9,152 nucleotides of DNA, taken from an uncultured Verrucomicrobiota bacterium (GTDB lineage Bacteria; Verrucomicrobiota; Kiritimatiellia; RFP12; UBA1067). This document shows positions 1-7,297 of the stretch, one piece after another (positions within the stretch are counted from its first letter, which is position 1; every line of letters begins with the position of its first letter). A program made the position numbers and the translations under genes. The stretch spans positions 1 through 9,152 of the forward strand of contig CAMOXA010000052.1 of the NCBI GenBank assembly GCA_946628745.1. The letters are read 5' to 3'. Below the pieces are notes generated by a model, which saw only the letters and a program-made list of their open reading frames with translations, was not told the DNA's origin and made no database searches.

Positions 1-782
1 ACGGGAGATTCCCGTGCCATTCGCCGAATCCGCTGAAGGCCGAATCGCGCGAGCAGGTGGCGAGAGCCGTTCGCGAGAACGGTCTCGACTGCGGCGTGAT
101 ATTCGACGGCGACGCGGACAGGGCGATGTTCGTTGACGAGTGCGGCGAATTCGTCCAGCCCGACTATCTGGTGCCGGTCGTGGCGCGTGCGACGCTAAAG
201 AGCGCATACGCCGCGCGGCCGGCCGGCGCGCCGAAGATAATCCACGACGTGCGCACGTCCCGCGGCGCCGTCGAAGCGCTGCGCGCAATGGGCTGCGAAC
301 CGGTCATGGTGCCAGTGGGGCATGCATTCGCGAAGCCGATACTGCGCCGGATCGGCGGCGTGTGCGGCGGAGAGCTGGCGGGCCATTACTATTTCAGCGA
401 GTTTTTCGGCTGCGACTCGGGCGTGCTGGCCGCGCTCAGGATTCTCGGCGAAATCGCCGAAGCGAAATCCGCCGGGCGTTTGTTCAGCGAAATGATGGCG
501 CCGATCTCGGGTCGGTACGCCAATTCCGGCGAACTCAATTTCAAGGTCGCGGACAAGGACGAGGCGATACGGCGCGCTCTCGCCGTCGCGGCTGAAAGAC
601 TCCCGCGCGAGCTGTCGCGCTCGACAATGGACGGCATCCGCATCGAGTACGCCGAAGGCTGGATAAACATCCGCAAATCGAACACCGAGCCTTATCTGAG
701 ACTCATAGTCGAGTGCGACGGGAGCTCGCGCCTTGCGGACTGGACGGGGCTGCTCTCGGCGGCGATTGAATCCGCCGGCTGA
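1..782 (+). CDS. Phosphohexomutase (phosphomannomutase/phosphoglucomutase family), 3' part
   Basis: Cytoplasmic enzyme of the alpha-D-phosphohexomutase family, which interconverts hexose 6-phosphate and 1-phosphate to feed GDP-mannose or UDP-glucose type sugar nucleotides. The reading frame is open to the left edge (first full codon at 3) and encodes FPCHSPNPL before the GTG at 57, as expected upstream of the metal loop in this family. The gene therefore starts outside the window and the GTG is not its start. Visible motifs in order: the metal-binding loop DGDADR (about 108-125), the sugar-specificity loop GGELAGH (369-386) and the C-terminal phosphate-binding loop RKSNTEP (about 670-690). 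The catalytic phosphoserine domain is missing because it lies upstream. The sugar loop has Ala where many members have Ser (GGExSGH). The stop is TGA at 780-782. The 55-bp gap to the next gene and a possible promoter there suggest a separate transcription unit. PMM versus PGM specificity cannot be decided from this part. Confidence 0.93.
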   Translation, partial: GRFPCHSPNPLKAESREQVARAVRENGLDCGVIFDGDADRAMFVDECGEFVQPDYLVPVVARATLKSAYAARPAGAPKIIHDVRTSRGAVEALRAMGCEPVMVPVGHAFAKPILRRIGGVCGGELAGHYYFSEFFGCDSGVLAALRILGEIAEAKSAGRLFSEMMAPISGRYANSGELNFKVADKDEAIRRALAVAAERLPRELSRSTMDGIRIEYAEGWINIRKSNTEPYLRLIVECDGSSRLADWTGLLSAAIESAG

Positions 783-789
783 AATTTTT
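757..789 (+). terminator. Possible weak intrinsic terminator at the end of the mutase gene
   Basis: A 6-bp GC stem, CGGCGG (757-762) with CCGCCG (772-777) around a 9-nt loop, is followed 7 nt later by five T residues (785-789). The stem overlaps the last codons of the mutase gene. The gap between stem and T-run is longer than in a good intrinsic terminator, and GC-rich coding sequence forms such stems by chance, so this is a tentative call. Confidence 0.2.
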
Positions 790-804
790 CCCCGAGCGGG
801 TATA

Positions 805-831
805 TTGGCCGCGCGGCAAATATGGTAGAAT
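805..831 (+). promoter_or_regulatory. Candidate promoter with extended -10, probably giving a leaderless mRNA
   Basis: TAGAAT at 826-831 matches the sigma-70 -10 consensus at 5 of 6 positions and is preceded by TG plus one base (823-825), an extended -10. A weak -35-like TTGGCC lies at 805-810 with a short 15-bp spacer. The usual distance from the -10 puts transcription start at about 838, the A of the next gene's ATG. No Shine-Dalgarno sequence is visible between 800 and 837, whereas the four downstream genes all have one. The two facts together point to leaderless translation of the first operon gene. This is a motif call only. Confidence 0.5.
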
Positions 832-835
832 CTAC
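825..835. promoter_or_regulatory. Small inverted repeat overlapping the -10, candidate operator
   Basis: GTAGA (825-829) and TCTAC (831-835) are perfect inverted arms around a single central A. The repeat covers the -10 hexamer and ends 2 nt before the start codon, where a bound regulator would block transcription. It is short enough to be chance. The response regulator encoded in the same operon is the obvious candidate ligand, but nothing in the sequence proves it. Confidence 0.25.
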
Positions 836-837
836 GC

Positions 838-2784
838 ATGAGTTCTATTAGAAAACTGATGTTCGCGGCTGTCGCGGCGATTGCACCGGTCGCGTTCGCC
901 ATCGTCGAAACGACATGCGACCACCCCGCGGCGCGCGAAGCGGTTCGCATAATCTCCTCTCGCGTGCCGCCGTCTGCCGGCGTTCGCCTTGAAGTCGCGG
1001 CGGGGCCGTCGCTGAAAGGCTTGAAGCACGACGGATACACGGCAGTGCGCGAAGGCGGGACTGTCGTGGTGCGCGCGGCACGCCCGCGCTCGCTCCTCTT
1101 CGCCGCTGGCGAGACCGGCCGCTGGCTCGGCGCGGGCGCGACGCCGATCGTGCGCGATCCCGCTTTCAAGACGCGCATGCTCAACGAGACGGGTTCGTCG
1201 CGGCCGCCTGCGGAATGGATCGCCGCGACAGGCTGCAACGCCGTGCATCTGGCGCGCAACGCGAAGCCGCGCGAGGTCGACGCCTGGAAGCAGGCCGATG
1301 TCGAAGTCTACGCCTTTCTCTACGGATGCAATCCGCTGAAGTGGAACGCGAAGAGCTGCGAGGACTGGCTCGCCGGCCACCCGTCCGCCCGCGGCGTCGA
1401 CCGCGGCAGGTCGTGGGAGAAGGGCGTCATGTGCCCCTCGGACGAGGCGACATGGCGGTTCTTCGCGGACAAGGTGCGCGCCGTCGCGACCGCGGCGGAC
1501 TACGACGGCATCGTCGTCACGTTCTGGGACGATTATGGGCTCTACTGCGGTTGCGAGCGGTGTCGCGAAACGGGCCTCGACAAGTTTCCGGCCGAAATCG
1601 CGGCGATCGTCAAATGCTTTGAATCGGCGCTGAAGCCCCTCGGCAAAAAACTGATAGTCCGCACGTGGGCGAGCGGCGCGCCGCACTTCCTGCGCGACGA
1701 ATGGGTGCACGCGCCGGGATACTCCGGACCGGACGACGCCATCGCGACATGGGGCCGGGCTTTCGCGGAATCGTCGCCGGACACGGTGTTCCAGACCAAG
1801 GTGTACAACTGCGACTGCCAGCCGGACGCGCCGTTCTCGCTTCTCCTGGGCCGCGCGGCGGGCAGGACCGAGATGGCCGAATGGCAGATAACGGGCCAGA
1901 CGGTCGGCTTGCAGTGGCTGCCCGCGTCTGTTGTGGACCACACGCGCCGCACGATGTCCCGCGCGTTCGAACTGACCGGCCCCGAAGGGGGAGTGTGCCT
2001 TTACGCCGGCGGCTACCAGAACCGCGGCTACGAGGCGCTGGACGATGTGGTCAACTCGGTGAACATCCATGCATGGCGGCAGCTGTCGTGGAATCCCGGC
2101 GATGATGTCGAGAAGATATGGCGGGAATGGGCGGCGCCCATATACGGCGAAGACGCGGAGGCCGCGGTCGCGGCGATGAAACTCAGCGAGCCGGCGAGCG
2201 TCGCGGCGTTTTCTCCGCTCGGCCTCGGCGCCCCGACAGAATCGCGCTTCGCCGGCACGGTCCGGCGCCGCGAAGATTTGCTGCGGTACACGAACAGGCA
2301 GTATCCCGATGCCGAGCGGACCGCGGTCGCGGCGCTCGCCCCGACGAAGGAGAACATCGCCAGGGTCGTCCGGGAGAAGACGATGTGGCTCGGCCCGCTC
2401 GCCGAGGCCCGCTCGCGTCTCGGCGCCGGCGCCGCGAGCGCCGAACTCGCCCTGCGTCTGGAATGGCTGGAGGCCCAGCTCGTCGTGGCCCGCGCGCTCG
2501 ACGGCGCGCTCTGGCGCTACCGCTATCTGCGCCATCTCAGGGACATGGCGACAACTGATGCGGAGACGATGCGCGAAATCGAGGCCGATTTCGAGACCGT
2601 GCGCAAGAACGGCCAGAACCTCTTTCGCCACACGCCATCTCTCAGGCTGAGCTGCTATGGCGAGCCGCTCGGCGAGCGGGATGTCTCGCTGAGAAGCCCT
2701 GTTCCGCTCATGCGCGACATCATGACAAACGCTCTCGAGTGCGTCGAGCGCATAGCCGGGCCGGAATGGAGAGAGCGCAGATGA
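838..2784 (+). CDS. Secreted GH67/DUF4838-like glycoside hydrolase with altered catalytic positions
   Basis: Predicted exported glycosidase of 648 aa, related to GH67 alpha-glucuronidases, which remove (4-O-methyl)glucuronic acid from xylo-oligosaccharides and are usually about 680-730 aa. A signal peptide covers residues 1-21 (basic start, Ala-rich core, AFA cleavage site). Residues about 25-115 resemble the alpha/beta N-terminal domain of GH67 and related enzymes, followed by a TIM-barrel region. The stretch 320-357 (YNCDCQPDAPF, then EWQITGQTVG) lines up by eye with the GH67 signature GPIDFQPREPF ... LQITQEYLG. The catalytic Asp is kept (D326), but the second carboxylate, Glu in GH67, is Q354, and the general-acid Glu position falls on D231/D232. 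A C-x-C-x-x-C motif (C237, C239, C242) recalls DUF4838 proteins. The class is fairly secure, the substrate is not; the enzyme may be a non-glucuronidase or even inactive. First gene of the operon; its TGA overlaps the kinase ATG. Confidence 0.75.
   Translation: MSSIRKLMFAAVAAIAPVAFAIVETTCDHPAAREAVRIISSRVPPSAGVRLEVAAGPSLKGLKHDGYTAVREGGTVVVRAARPRSLLFAAGETGRWLGAGATPIVRDPAFKTRMLNETGSSRPPAEWIAATGCNAVHLARNAKPREVDAWKQADVEVYAFLYGCNPLKWNAKSCEDWLAGHPSARGVDRGRSWEKGVMCPSDEATWRFFADKVRAVATAADYDGIVVTFWDDYGLYCGCERCRETGLDKFPAEIAAIVKCFESALKPLGKKLIVRTWASGAPHFLRDEWVHAPGYSGPDDAIATWGRAFAESSPDTVFQTKVYNCDCQPDAPFSLLLGRAAGRTEMAEWQITGQTVGLQWLPASVVDHTRRTMSRAFELTGPEGGVCLYAGGYQNRGYEALDDVVNSVNIHAWRQLSWNPGDDVEKIWREWAAPIYGEDAEAAVAAMKLSEPASVAAFSPLGLGAPTESRFAGTVRRREDLLRYTNRQYPDAERTAVAALAPTKENIARVVREKTMWLGPLAEARSRLGAGAASAELALRLEWLEAQLVVARALDGALWRYRYLRHLRDMATTDAETMREIEADFETVRKNGQNLFRHTPSLRLSCYGEPLGERDVSLRSPVPLMRDIMTNALECVERIAGPEWRERR
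2768..2771 (+). promoter_or_regulatory. Ribosome binding site that fixes the kinase start at 2781
   Basis: GGAG lies 9 nt before the ATG at 2781. Upstream ATGs at 2739 and 2766 would add 14 or 5 residues in front of a clean signal peptide and have no comparable site, so 2781 is the preferred start. Confidence 0.6.
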
Positions 2785-4181
2785 CGAAACTCGCAGTCCT
2801 CGCCGCGCTCCCCCTCGCGCTTCTGGCGGCGCCCGCCGACGATGTGCTCTCGCCGCGCGAGTTTCTGCGCCAGCCGCCCGAGGCCGACGCACAGAGGACT
2901 GAATGGAAGGTTCGCGGCGTCGTCACCTTCGTCTCGAACATCGACGGCAGCTTCGCCGTCGCGCCGCAGGACAATCCGCGGCACGCCGGCGTGGTGGTGG
3001 CGATACCGAAAACCGCGTCCCCCCCGGAGCCCGGCGATCTCGTCCAGGTCGCCGGCCGCGCCGTCCGCCGCAACACACTGCCTTCGATAGACGCCGGACA
3101 CGTCGACGTGATCCGCCGCACCACCTTGCCTGTCGGCGCGGTTTCGAAGCAGGCGGACTTCCGCCGCGGGCTTCTCTTCAACAGGCGCATTTCGCTTACC
3201 GGCACCGCGAGCGAGCTGAATGTCGAAGCCACCCCCGACGGACCCGTCACGTCGATGTACATCATGCTCGAAGACTACCTCGCGTGCGTAAGAGTGCCGG
3301 GGGCCGTCAATGAGGACGAAATCCTCGGCCGCCCCGTGCGCGTCACCGGCTTCGCGTACAACAAGTATTCCGGCGACGGCCGGTTCGTCGATCCGGAGAT
3401 GGAGCTTTCGGGGACGGACGCCATCGACATTCTCGACGAGGACAAAGGCGAAGGCGTCGTGACCGCCCTCGTGTACATCCTGAGCGGCGCCGTCCTCGTT
3501 TCGCTCGGTTCGCTGTTCATGCTCTGGCGGCGCGACGTCAGAGTGCGCCGCGAAATCGCGGTCGTCGCCGCCGAGCGCCGCCGCATGGCCGCCGATCTGC
3601 ACGACACGATCGAACAGCATCTCGCGGGCGCCAATCTCCTCGCCGCCGGAGTGCTCGCGCTGGAAGACGCGCCGCCGGACGTCGTCGACGCAATGAAAAC
3701 CCTGACCGGGCTTCTCGCCAACGCCAAGGCCGAGGTGCGCAGCGCCGTCATGAACCTCAGGAGCGCCGATGCCATCGGCAAGTCCCTCGCGGAATCTCTG
3801 GACGAGATCGCCGGCGCGCTCGAAAAGACAGGCGTCAACACCCGCAAGTTGCTGCGCGGACTGCCGGAGGGCTTTTCGGAAAGCGAAGTCCAGGACATAC
3901 TGCTCATCGTGCGCGAAGCCACCACGAACGCGCTCAAGCACGGCAAGGCCCGCACCATCGTCTTCACTTCGGATCCCGCCCCGGACGGCGGCTGCATCCT
4001 CAGGGTCCTCAACGACGGCGCGCCGTTCGAGCCCGACGCGGCGCTTGGCCCGGAGACCGGGCACTACGGGCTTTCAGGCATGCGCGAGCGCGCCCTGAGA
4101 TGCAAGGCGTCGTTGAACTGGGGGCGGACCGGAAAGTGGACTTATGTCGAACTTCGTTTCGGCCCGGGAGGCAGATCATGA
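2781..4181 (+). CDS. NarL-type sensor histidine kinase with periplasmic OB-like sensor region
   Basis: Membrane sensor kinase of 466 aa that should autophosphorylate on His and pass phosphate to the regulator encoded next. An N-terminal signal sequence (about residues 1-17) exports residues 20-220. This region appears to hold two OB-fold-like beta modules (about 42-110 and 130-217), each with a VRGVV or ISLTG opening strand and a later G-D/R-x-V-x-V-x-G strand (GDLVQVAG, GRPVRVTG). One transmembrane helix follows (about 226-249), then a HisKA_3 dimerisation helix with phospho-acceptor H274 in DLHDTIEQ, and an HATPase_c domain with the N-box around N383 (REATTNALKHG), a divergent NDGAPF motif and GHYGLSGMRER as the ATP-lid glycine motif. 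All kinase elements look intact. ATGA overlaps at both ends suggest translational coupling to the glycosidase before it and the regulator after it. The ligand is unknown; the setting suggests a saccharide. Confidence 0.9.
   Translation: MTKLAVLAALPLALLAAPADDVLSPREFLRQPPEADAQRTEWKVRGVVTFVSNIDGSFAVAPQDNPRHAGVVVAIPKTASPPEPGDLVQVAGRAVRRNTLPSIDAGHVDVIRRTTLPVGAVSKQADFRRGLLFNRRISLTGTASELNVEATPDGPVTSMYIMLEDYLACVRVPGAVNEDEILGRPVRVTGFAYNKYSGDGRFVDPEMELSGTDAIDILDEDKGEGVVTALVYILSGAVLVSLGSLFMLWRRDVRVRREIAVVAAERRRMAADLHDTIEQHLAGANLLAAGVLALEDAPPDVVDAMKTLTGLLANAKAEVRSAVMNLRSADAIGKSLAESLDEIAGALEKTGVNTRKLLRGLPEGFSESEVQDILLIVREATTNALKHGKARTIVFTSDPAPDGGCILRVLNDGAPFEPDAALGPETGHYGLSGMRERALRCKASLNWGRTGKWTYVELRFGPGGRS
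4166..4171 (+). promoter_or_regulatory. Ribosome binding site that fixes the regulator start at 4178
   Basis: GGGAGG with a 6-nt spacer precedes ATG 4178. The same frame is open back to an ATG at 4100, but those 26 residues would lie before the first receiver strand and inside the kinase gene, so 4178 is the real start. Confidence 0.7.
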
Positions 4182-4792
4182 TAAGAGTTGTGGTGATAGA
4201 CGACCATGCGGTCGTACGCATGGGTTTGAAATACGTCCTTGGAGTAAAAAAGGGCGAGTTCGAGTTTCTCGGCGAGTGGCCGGGCGGCGTCGGTGCAGTC
4301 GATTTCGTCAAGCGCACCGACCCCGACATCGTCCTTCTCGACATCCGCATGCCGGACAAGGACGGCATTGCAGTGCTGAAGGAGCTTCTTGCCGAGCGTC
4401 CCGGACAGAAGGTCGTGATGCTCACCACGAGCGACGCGGACAACGACGTCTACACGTCGCTTGAAATAGGGGCCAGAGGCTATCTGCTCAAAGACCGCGA
4501 CGCGACCGACATAACGAAAGCCCTTGTGACGGTCTACAACGGCGGCCGGTTCGTCCCGCCGCCTGTGATGGAGCTGTACCGCAAGCGCCAGATGACGCCG
4601 AATCTGACGCCGCGGGAGAAGGAGGTTCTCGTGAATCTGCACGAAGGCATGACGAACGAGGCTATCGCCGCGAAGATGGGCGTTACCAAAGACGCCGTCA
4701 AGCTGCATCTTAAGAACGTGTTCAACAAACTGGACGTAAACGACCGCGTCAGCGCCGTACGCGAGGCGTACCTGCGCGGGTTCATACGATAA
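4178..4792 (+). CDS. NarL/FixJ-family response regulator (receiver plus LuxR-type HTH)
   Basis: Cytoplasmic DNA-binding response regulator of 204 aa, the normal length for this family. The receiver domain (residues about 1-120) shows the acidic pair D8/D9, the phospho-acceptor D55 in LLDIRMP, the conserved Thr at 83/84 (MLTTS) and the conserved Lys at 105 (LLKD). A linker leads to a LuxR-type helix-turn-helix (about 143-204) with LTPREKEVL and the recognition-helix region GVTKDAVKLHLKNVFNKL. All phosphorylation residues are present, so it should be phosphorylation-controlled. It is surely the partner of the kinase just upstream, whose stop overlaps its start. By position it probably controls the glycosidase operon it sits in, perhaps through the inverted repeat near 825; that target is an inference. 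Confidence 0.95.
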   Translation: MIRVVVIDDHAVVRMGLKYVLGVKKGEFEFLGEWPGGVGAVDFVKRTDPDIVLLDIRMPDKDGIAVLKELLAERPGQKVVMLTTSDADNDVYTSLEIGARGYLLKDRDATDITKALVTVYNGGRFVPPPVMELYRKRQMTPNLTPREKEVLVNLHEGMTNEAIAAKMGVTKDAVKLHLKNVFNKLDVNDRVSAVREAYLRGFIR

Positions 4793-4796
4793 AACG

Positions 4797-4802
4797 AAAG
4801 GA
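4797..4802 (+). promoter_or_regulatory. Shine-Dalgarno site of the GH2 gene
   Basis: AAAGGA with an 8-nt spacer to ATG 4811, lying in the 18-bp gap after the regulator. The gap is too short for a full promoter, which supports read-through from the genes upstream. Confidence 0.65.
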
Positions 4803-4810
4803 CGAAGAAG

Positions 4811-7276
4811 ATGAAACATGCAGTAGCGACGGCATATGCCGCGTTGTTTGCCGTGCTGGCCGCCGTGCAGGCACTGGCCCGCGAAACAGCCGACTTCTGT
4901 GATGGATGGGAATTCTCCCGCGACCGCGAAACGTGGCGCGCCGTCGACGTGCCGCACGACTGGGCCGTCGAAGGCCCCTTCGAGCCGGAAGGCGACCCCG
5001 ACACCGGCAAGCTACCGTGGAAGGGCGTAGGCTGGTACCGTAAAAACATCGTCCTCGATTCCGCGCCGAAGGACCGCCGCGTCTTTCTGGATTTCGACGG
5101 CGTCATGTGCGACGGCACGGTGTATGTCAACGGCCAGCCGTGCGCGCGGCAGCTCTACGGCTATCTCGGCATGCGCGCCGATGCGACGCCGTATCTTTTC
5201 GCAGGCACAAACACCGTTCTCGTCAAGGCCGACACGACGAAGCTCTTCTCGCGGTGGTATCCGGGGGCGGGCATGTACAGGCGCGTCAGGAAGATCGAGA
5301 CAGGCAACGTCTATCTTGAGGACGGCGATCTCGCCGTAAGACCTCTAGTCCCGAAGAAATCGGACGGCCGCACGTGGCAGGTTCGCGTCAGCGGATCGGT
5401 CGCGAGCCGCCGCCTCGCCGACACGCACGTTCTCATCAGCGTCGAACTCAAGTCGCCAAAGGGCGAAACGGTCGCGAGCGGAGGCGCCGGGACGCATGTC
5501 GCCATGTGCGGGAAGGGCGATTTCACCGTGAACCTTTCAGTCCGCGACCCGGAGCTTTGGGATATGAAACCGGGCGCCGCGCTCTACACCGCGGTCGTCT
5601 CGGCCGCCGCCGCGGACGGGAAGGACAAGGACTCCGTGTCGGTCAGGACCGGCTTTCGCACCTTTCACTTCGACGCGGAAAGCGGCTTCTACCTGAACGG
5701 ACGCCACGTGCAGCTCAAGGGCTCGTGTCTGCACTCCGACCTCGGTATTCTCGGCATGGCGTTCAACCGTTCGGCGATGCGCCGCGAGCTCGACGCGCTC
5801 GTCGACATGGGCGTGAACGCGCTGAGGACGTCCCACAACCCGCCGTCGCCGGAGCTTCTGGACATGTGCGACGAGATGGGTATTTTCGTATGGGACGAGT
5901 GTTTCGACAAGTGGAACGACACGTGCGGGCGCGGCGACGCGCCGCTTGAGGAATTCGTCGCCGGCAAGCTCGCCGAGTTCGTCCGCCGCGACCGCAACCA
6001 TCCCTGCGTTTTCGTCTGGTCGATCGGCAACGAAATTTCTCCTGGCAGGGCGTGTCCGCCCGGCCAGGAGCATTGGGGCAGCTCGCCCGCCGTCGGCACG
6101 AGCGCGGAGCGCTGCGCGCGCTTTCGCGAAGTCGTGCGCTCGCTCGACCTCGGACGTCCGGTCGGCATCGGCAGCTGCTTCCCCGACGCGGCGACGAAAG
6201 GCGACTACGCGCCGCTCGACTTGACCGGGTGGAACTACGGCGAACGCTACGCCAACATGCGAAAGCGCTACCCCCGCAAGCCGCTCGTGTATTCGGAGTC
6301 CGCCTCGGCGCTTTCGGACTGGGGCCATTACGCCGCCGCGACGCCTAAGCACAAAACGGACTATGACGCCGCCGCGTTCTCGGTGGATTCCTACGACCGC
6401 AACGCCGCGCCGTGGAGCGACATTCCCGATCACGAGTTCGAGCGGATGGAGCGCGACCGTTTCATCGCCGGCGAGTTTGTCTGGACCGGCGTCGATTATC
6501 TCGGCGAGCCCACGCCGTTCGCGAGAAATCCGGTCAACGGCAGGAATATCGCCAGGCGCGACCTCGCGCGCAGCTCGTACTTCGGCGTATACGACCTCTT
6601 GTGCCTGCCGAAGGATCGCGTGTGGCTGTACCGCTCGTACTGGCGCGACGATGTCTTTACTCTGCACATAGTCCCGGACCACTGGAACTTTCCCGAGAAG
6701 GCCGGCCAAAGCGTTCCAGTCTACGTCTACACGAGCGCGGACGAGGCGGAGCTTTTCCTGAACGGCGTCTCGCTCGGCCGCCGCCGCAAGGACCCTAAAG
6801 CGACTTTCAAGACCGGCTACTACGATGTGATGCCGCGCTACAGGCTTATATGGGACGCCGTCGCCTACGAGCCGGGCGAACTCAAGGCGGTGGCCTACGG
6901 CGCGGACGGCGCCGCGCTCGGCGAGGAGACGGTGCGCACCGCGCTCGACGCGGCGGCCGTCGTGCTCAGGGCCGAGAGCTCTCAACTGCCGGACGACGGC
7001 CGCGAATTCGTGTTCGTCGAGGTCTCGCTCGCGGACGCGAACGGCGTGAGGGTGCCTCGCGACAACAGGCGCGTCTCTTTCTCCGTCGAGGGACCGGCGC
7101 GCATCGTCTCGGTCGGCAATTCGAATCCGCGCGGACTCGACAGCTTCAAGGAAGTTTCGTCGCACCCGCTCTACAACGGACGTGCGGGGCTGTACATAAG
7201 CCGGACGGGAAAGGGCGCGGTGAAGTTGACGGCTTCCGCCGATGGACTCGCGTCCGCCGCGGTGCGGTTCGACTGA
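4811..7276 (+). CDS. Secreted GH2 beta-galactosidase-type glycosidase with DUF4982 and C5-type C-terminal domains
   Basis: Exported retaining beta-glycosidase of 821 aa, most like the LacZ-type GH2 enzymes found in polysaccharide-use loci. A signal peptide covers residues 1-23 (cleavage after ALA). The sugar-binding jelly-roll domain follows (about 25-190, with VPHDW and VGWYRK typical of this subfamily), then an immunoglobulin-like domain (about 195-290) and the TIM barrel (about 295-600), whose signatures include RTSHNPP and HPCVFVWSIGNE. E408 in GNE is the predicted acid/base and E496 in VYSESAS the predicted nucleophile, so the enzyme looks active. The tail matches DUF4982 (about 630-700, EAELFLNGVSLG) and a GH2 C5-like beta domain (about 714-821). 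Family activity is mainly beta-galactosidase, but some relatives cleave beta-glucuronides or other beta-glycosides, so the substrate is open. It stands 18 bp after the regulator gene and 21 bp before the membrane protein gene. Confidence 0.93.
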   Translation: MKHAVATAYAALFAVLAAVQALARETADFCDGWEFSRDRETWRAVDVPHDWAVEGPFEPEGDPDTGKLPWKGVGWYRKNIVLDSAPKDRRVFLDFDGVMCDGTVYVNGQPCARQLYGYLGMRADATPYLFAGTNTVLVKADTTKLFSRWYPGAGMYRRVRKIETGNVYLEDGDLAVRPLVPKKSDGRTWQVRVSGSVASRRLADTHVLISVELKSPKGETVASGGAGTHVAMCGKGDFTVNLSVRDPELWDMKPGAALYTAVVSAAAADGKDKDSVSVRTGFRTFHFDAESGFYLNGRHVQLKGSCLHSDLGILGMAFNRSAMRRELDALVDMGVNALRTSHNPPSPELLDMCDEMGIFVWDECFDKWNDTCGRGDAPLEEFVAGKLAEFVRRDRNHPCVFVWSIGNEISPGRACPPGQEHWGSSPAVGTSAERCARFREVVRSLDLGRPVGIGSCFPDAATKGDYAPLDLTGWNYGERYANMRKRYPRKPLVYSESASALSDWGHYAAATPKHKTDYDAAAFSVDSYDRNAAPWSDIPDHEFERMERDRFIAGEFVWTGVDYLGEPTPFARNPVNGRNIARRDLARSSYFGVYDLLCLPKDRVWLYRSYWRDDVFTLHIVPDHWNFPEKAGQSVPVYVYTSADEAELFLNGVSLGRRRKDPKATFKTGYYDVMPRYRLIWDAVAYEPGELKAVAYGADGAALGEETVRTALDAAAVVLRAESSQLPDDGREFVFVEVSLADANGVRVPRDNRRVSFSVEGPARIVSVGNSNPRGLDSFKEVSSHPLYNGRAGLYISRTGKGAVKLTASADGLASAAVRFD

Positions 7277-7284
7277 CGAACGAA

Positions 7285-7290
7285 ACGGAG
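7285..7290 (+). promoter_or_regulatory. Ribosome binding site supporting a GTG start at 7298
   Basis: ACGGAG with a 7-nt spacer stands before GTG 7298. The encoded start, MKGLSRVAWP, gives a short basic head before the first hydrophobic helix, as expected for this membrane protein. Confidence 0.55.
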
Positions 7291-7297
7291 CGGGGCT

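Noticed and set aside
57..59. GTG at 57 as start of the mutase gene
   Set aside because: The frame is open to the left edge and the upstream residues fit the family (FPCHSPNPL), so the gene is simply cut by the window.
195..1259. Minus-strand open frame (354 codons) across the mutase gene, promoter gap and GH67-like gene
   Set aside because: It crosses two real genes and a promoter-like gap and encodes no recognisable protein.
2739..2780. Longer N-terminus for the kinase
   Set aside because: The added residues are polar and Arg-rich, lie inside the upstream gene and would mask the signal peptide; the ATGA overlap at 2781 is the better start.
832..2892. Long minus-strand open frame (686 codons) opposite the GH67-like gene
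   Set aside because: The translation is Arg/Ala/His-rich, shows no family motif and mirrors the codon bias of the GC-rich + strand gene, which has a signal peptide and recognisable domains.
2655..4064. Minus-strand open frame (469 codons) opposite the kinase
   Set aside because: Same shadow pattern; the + strand frame carries intact kinase motifs.
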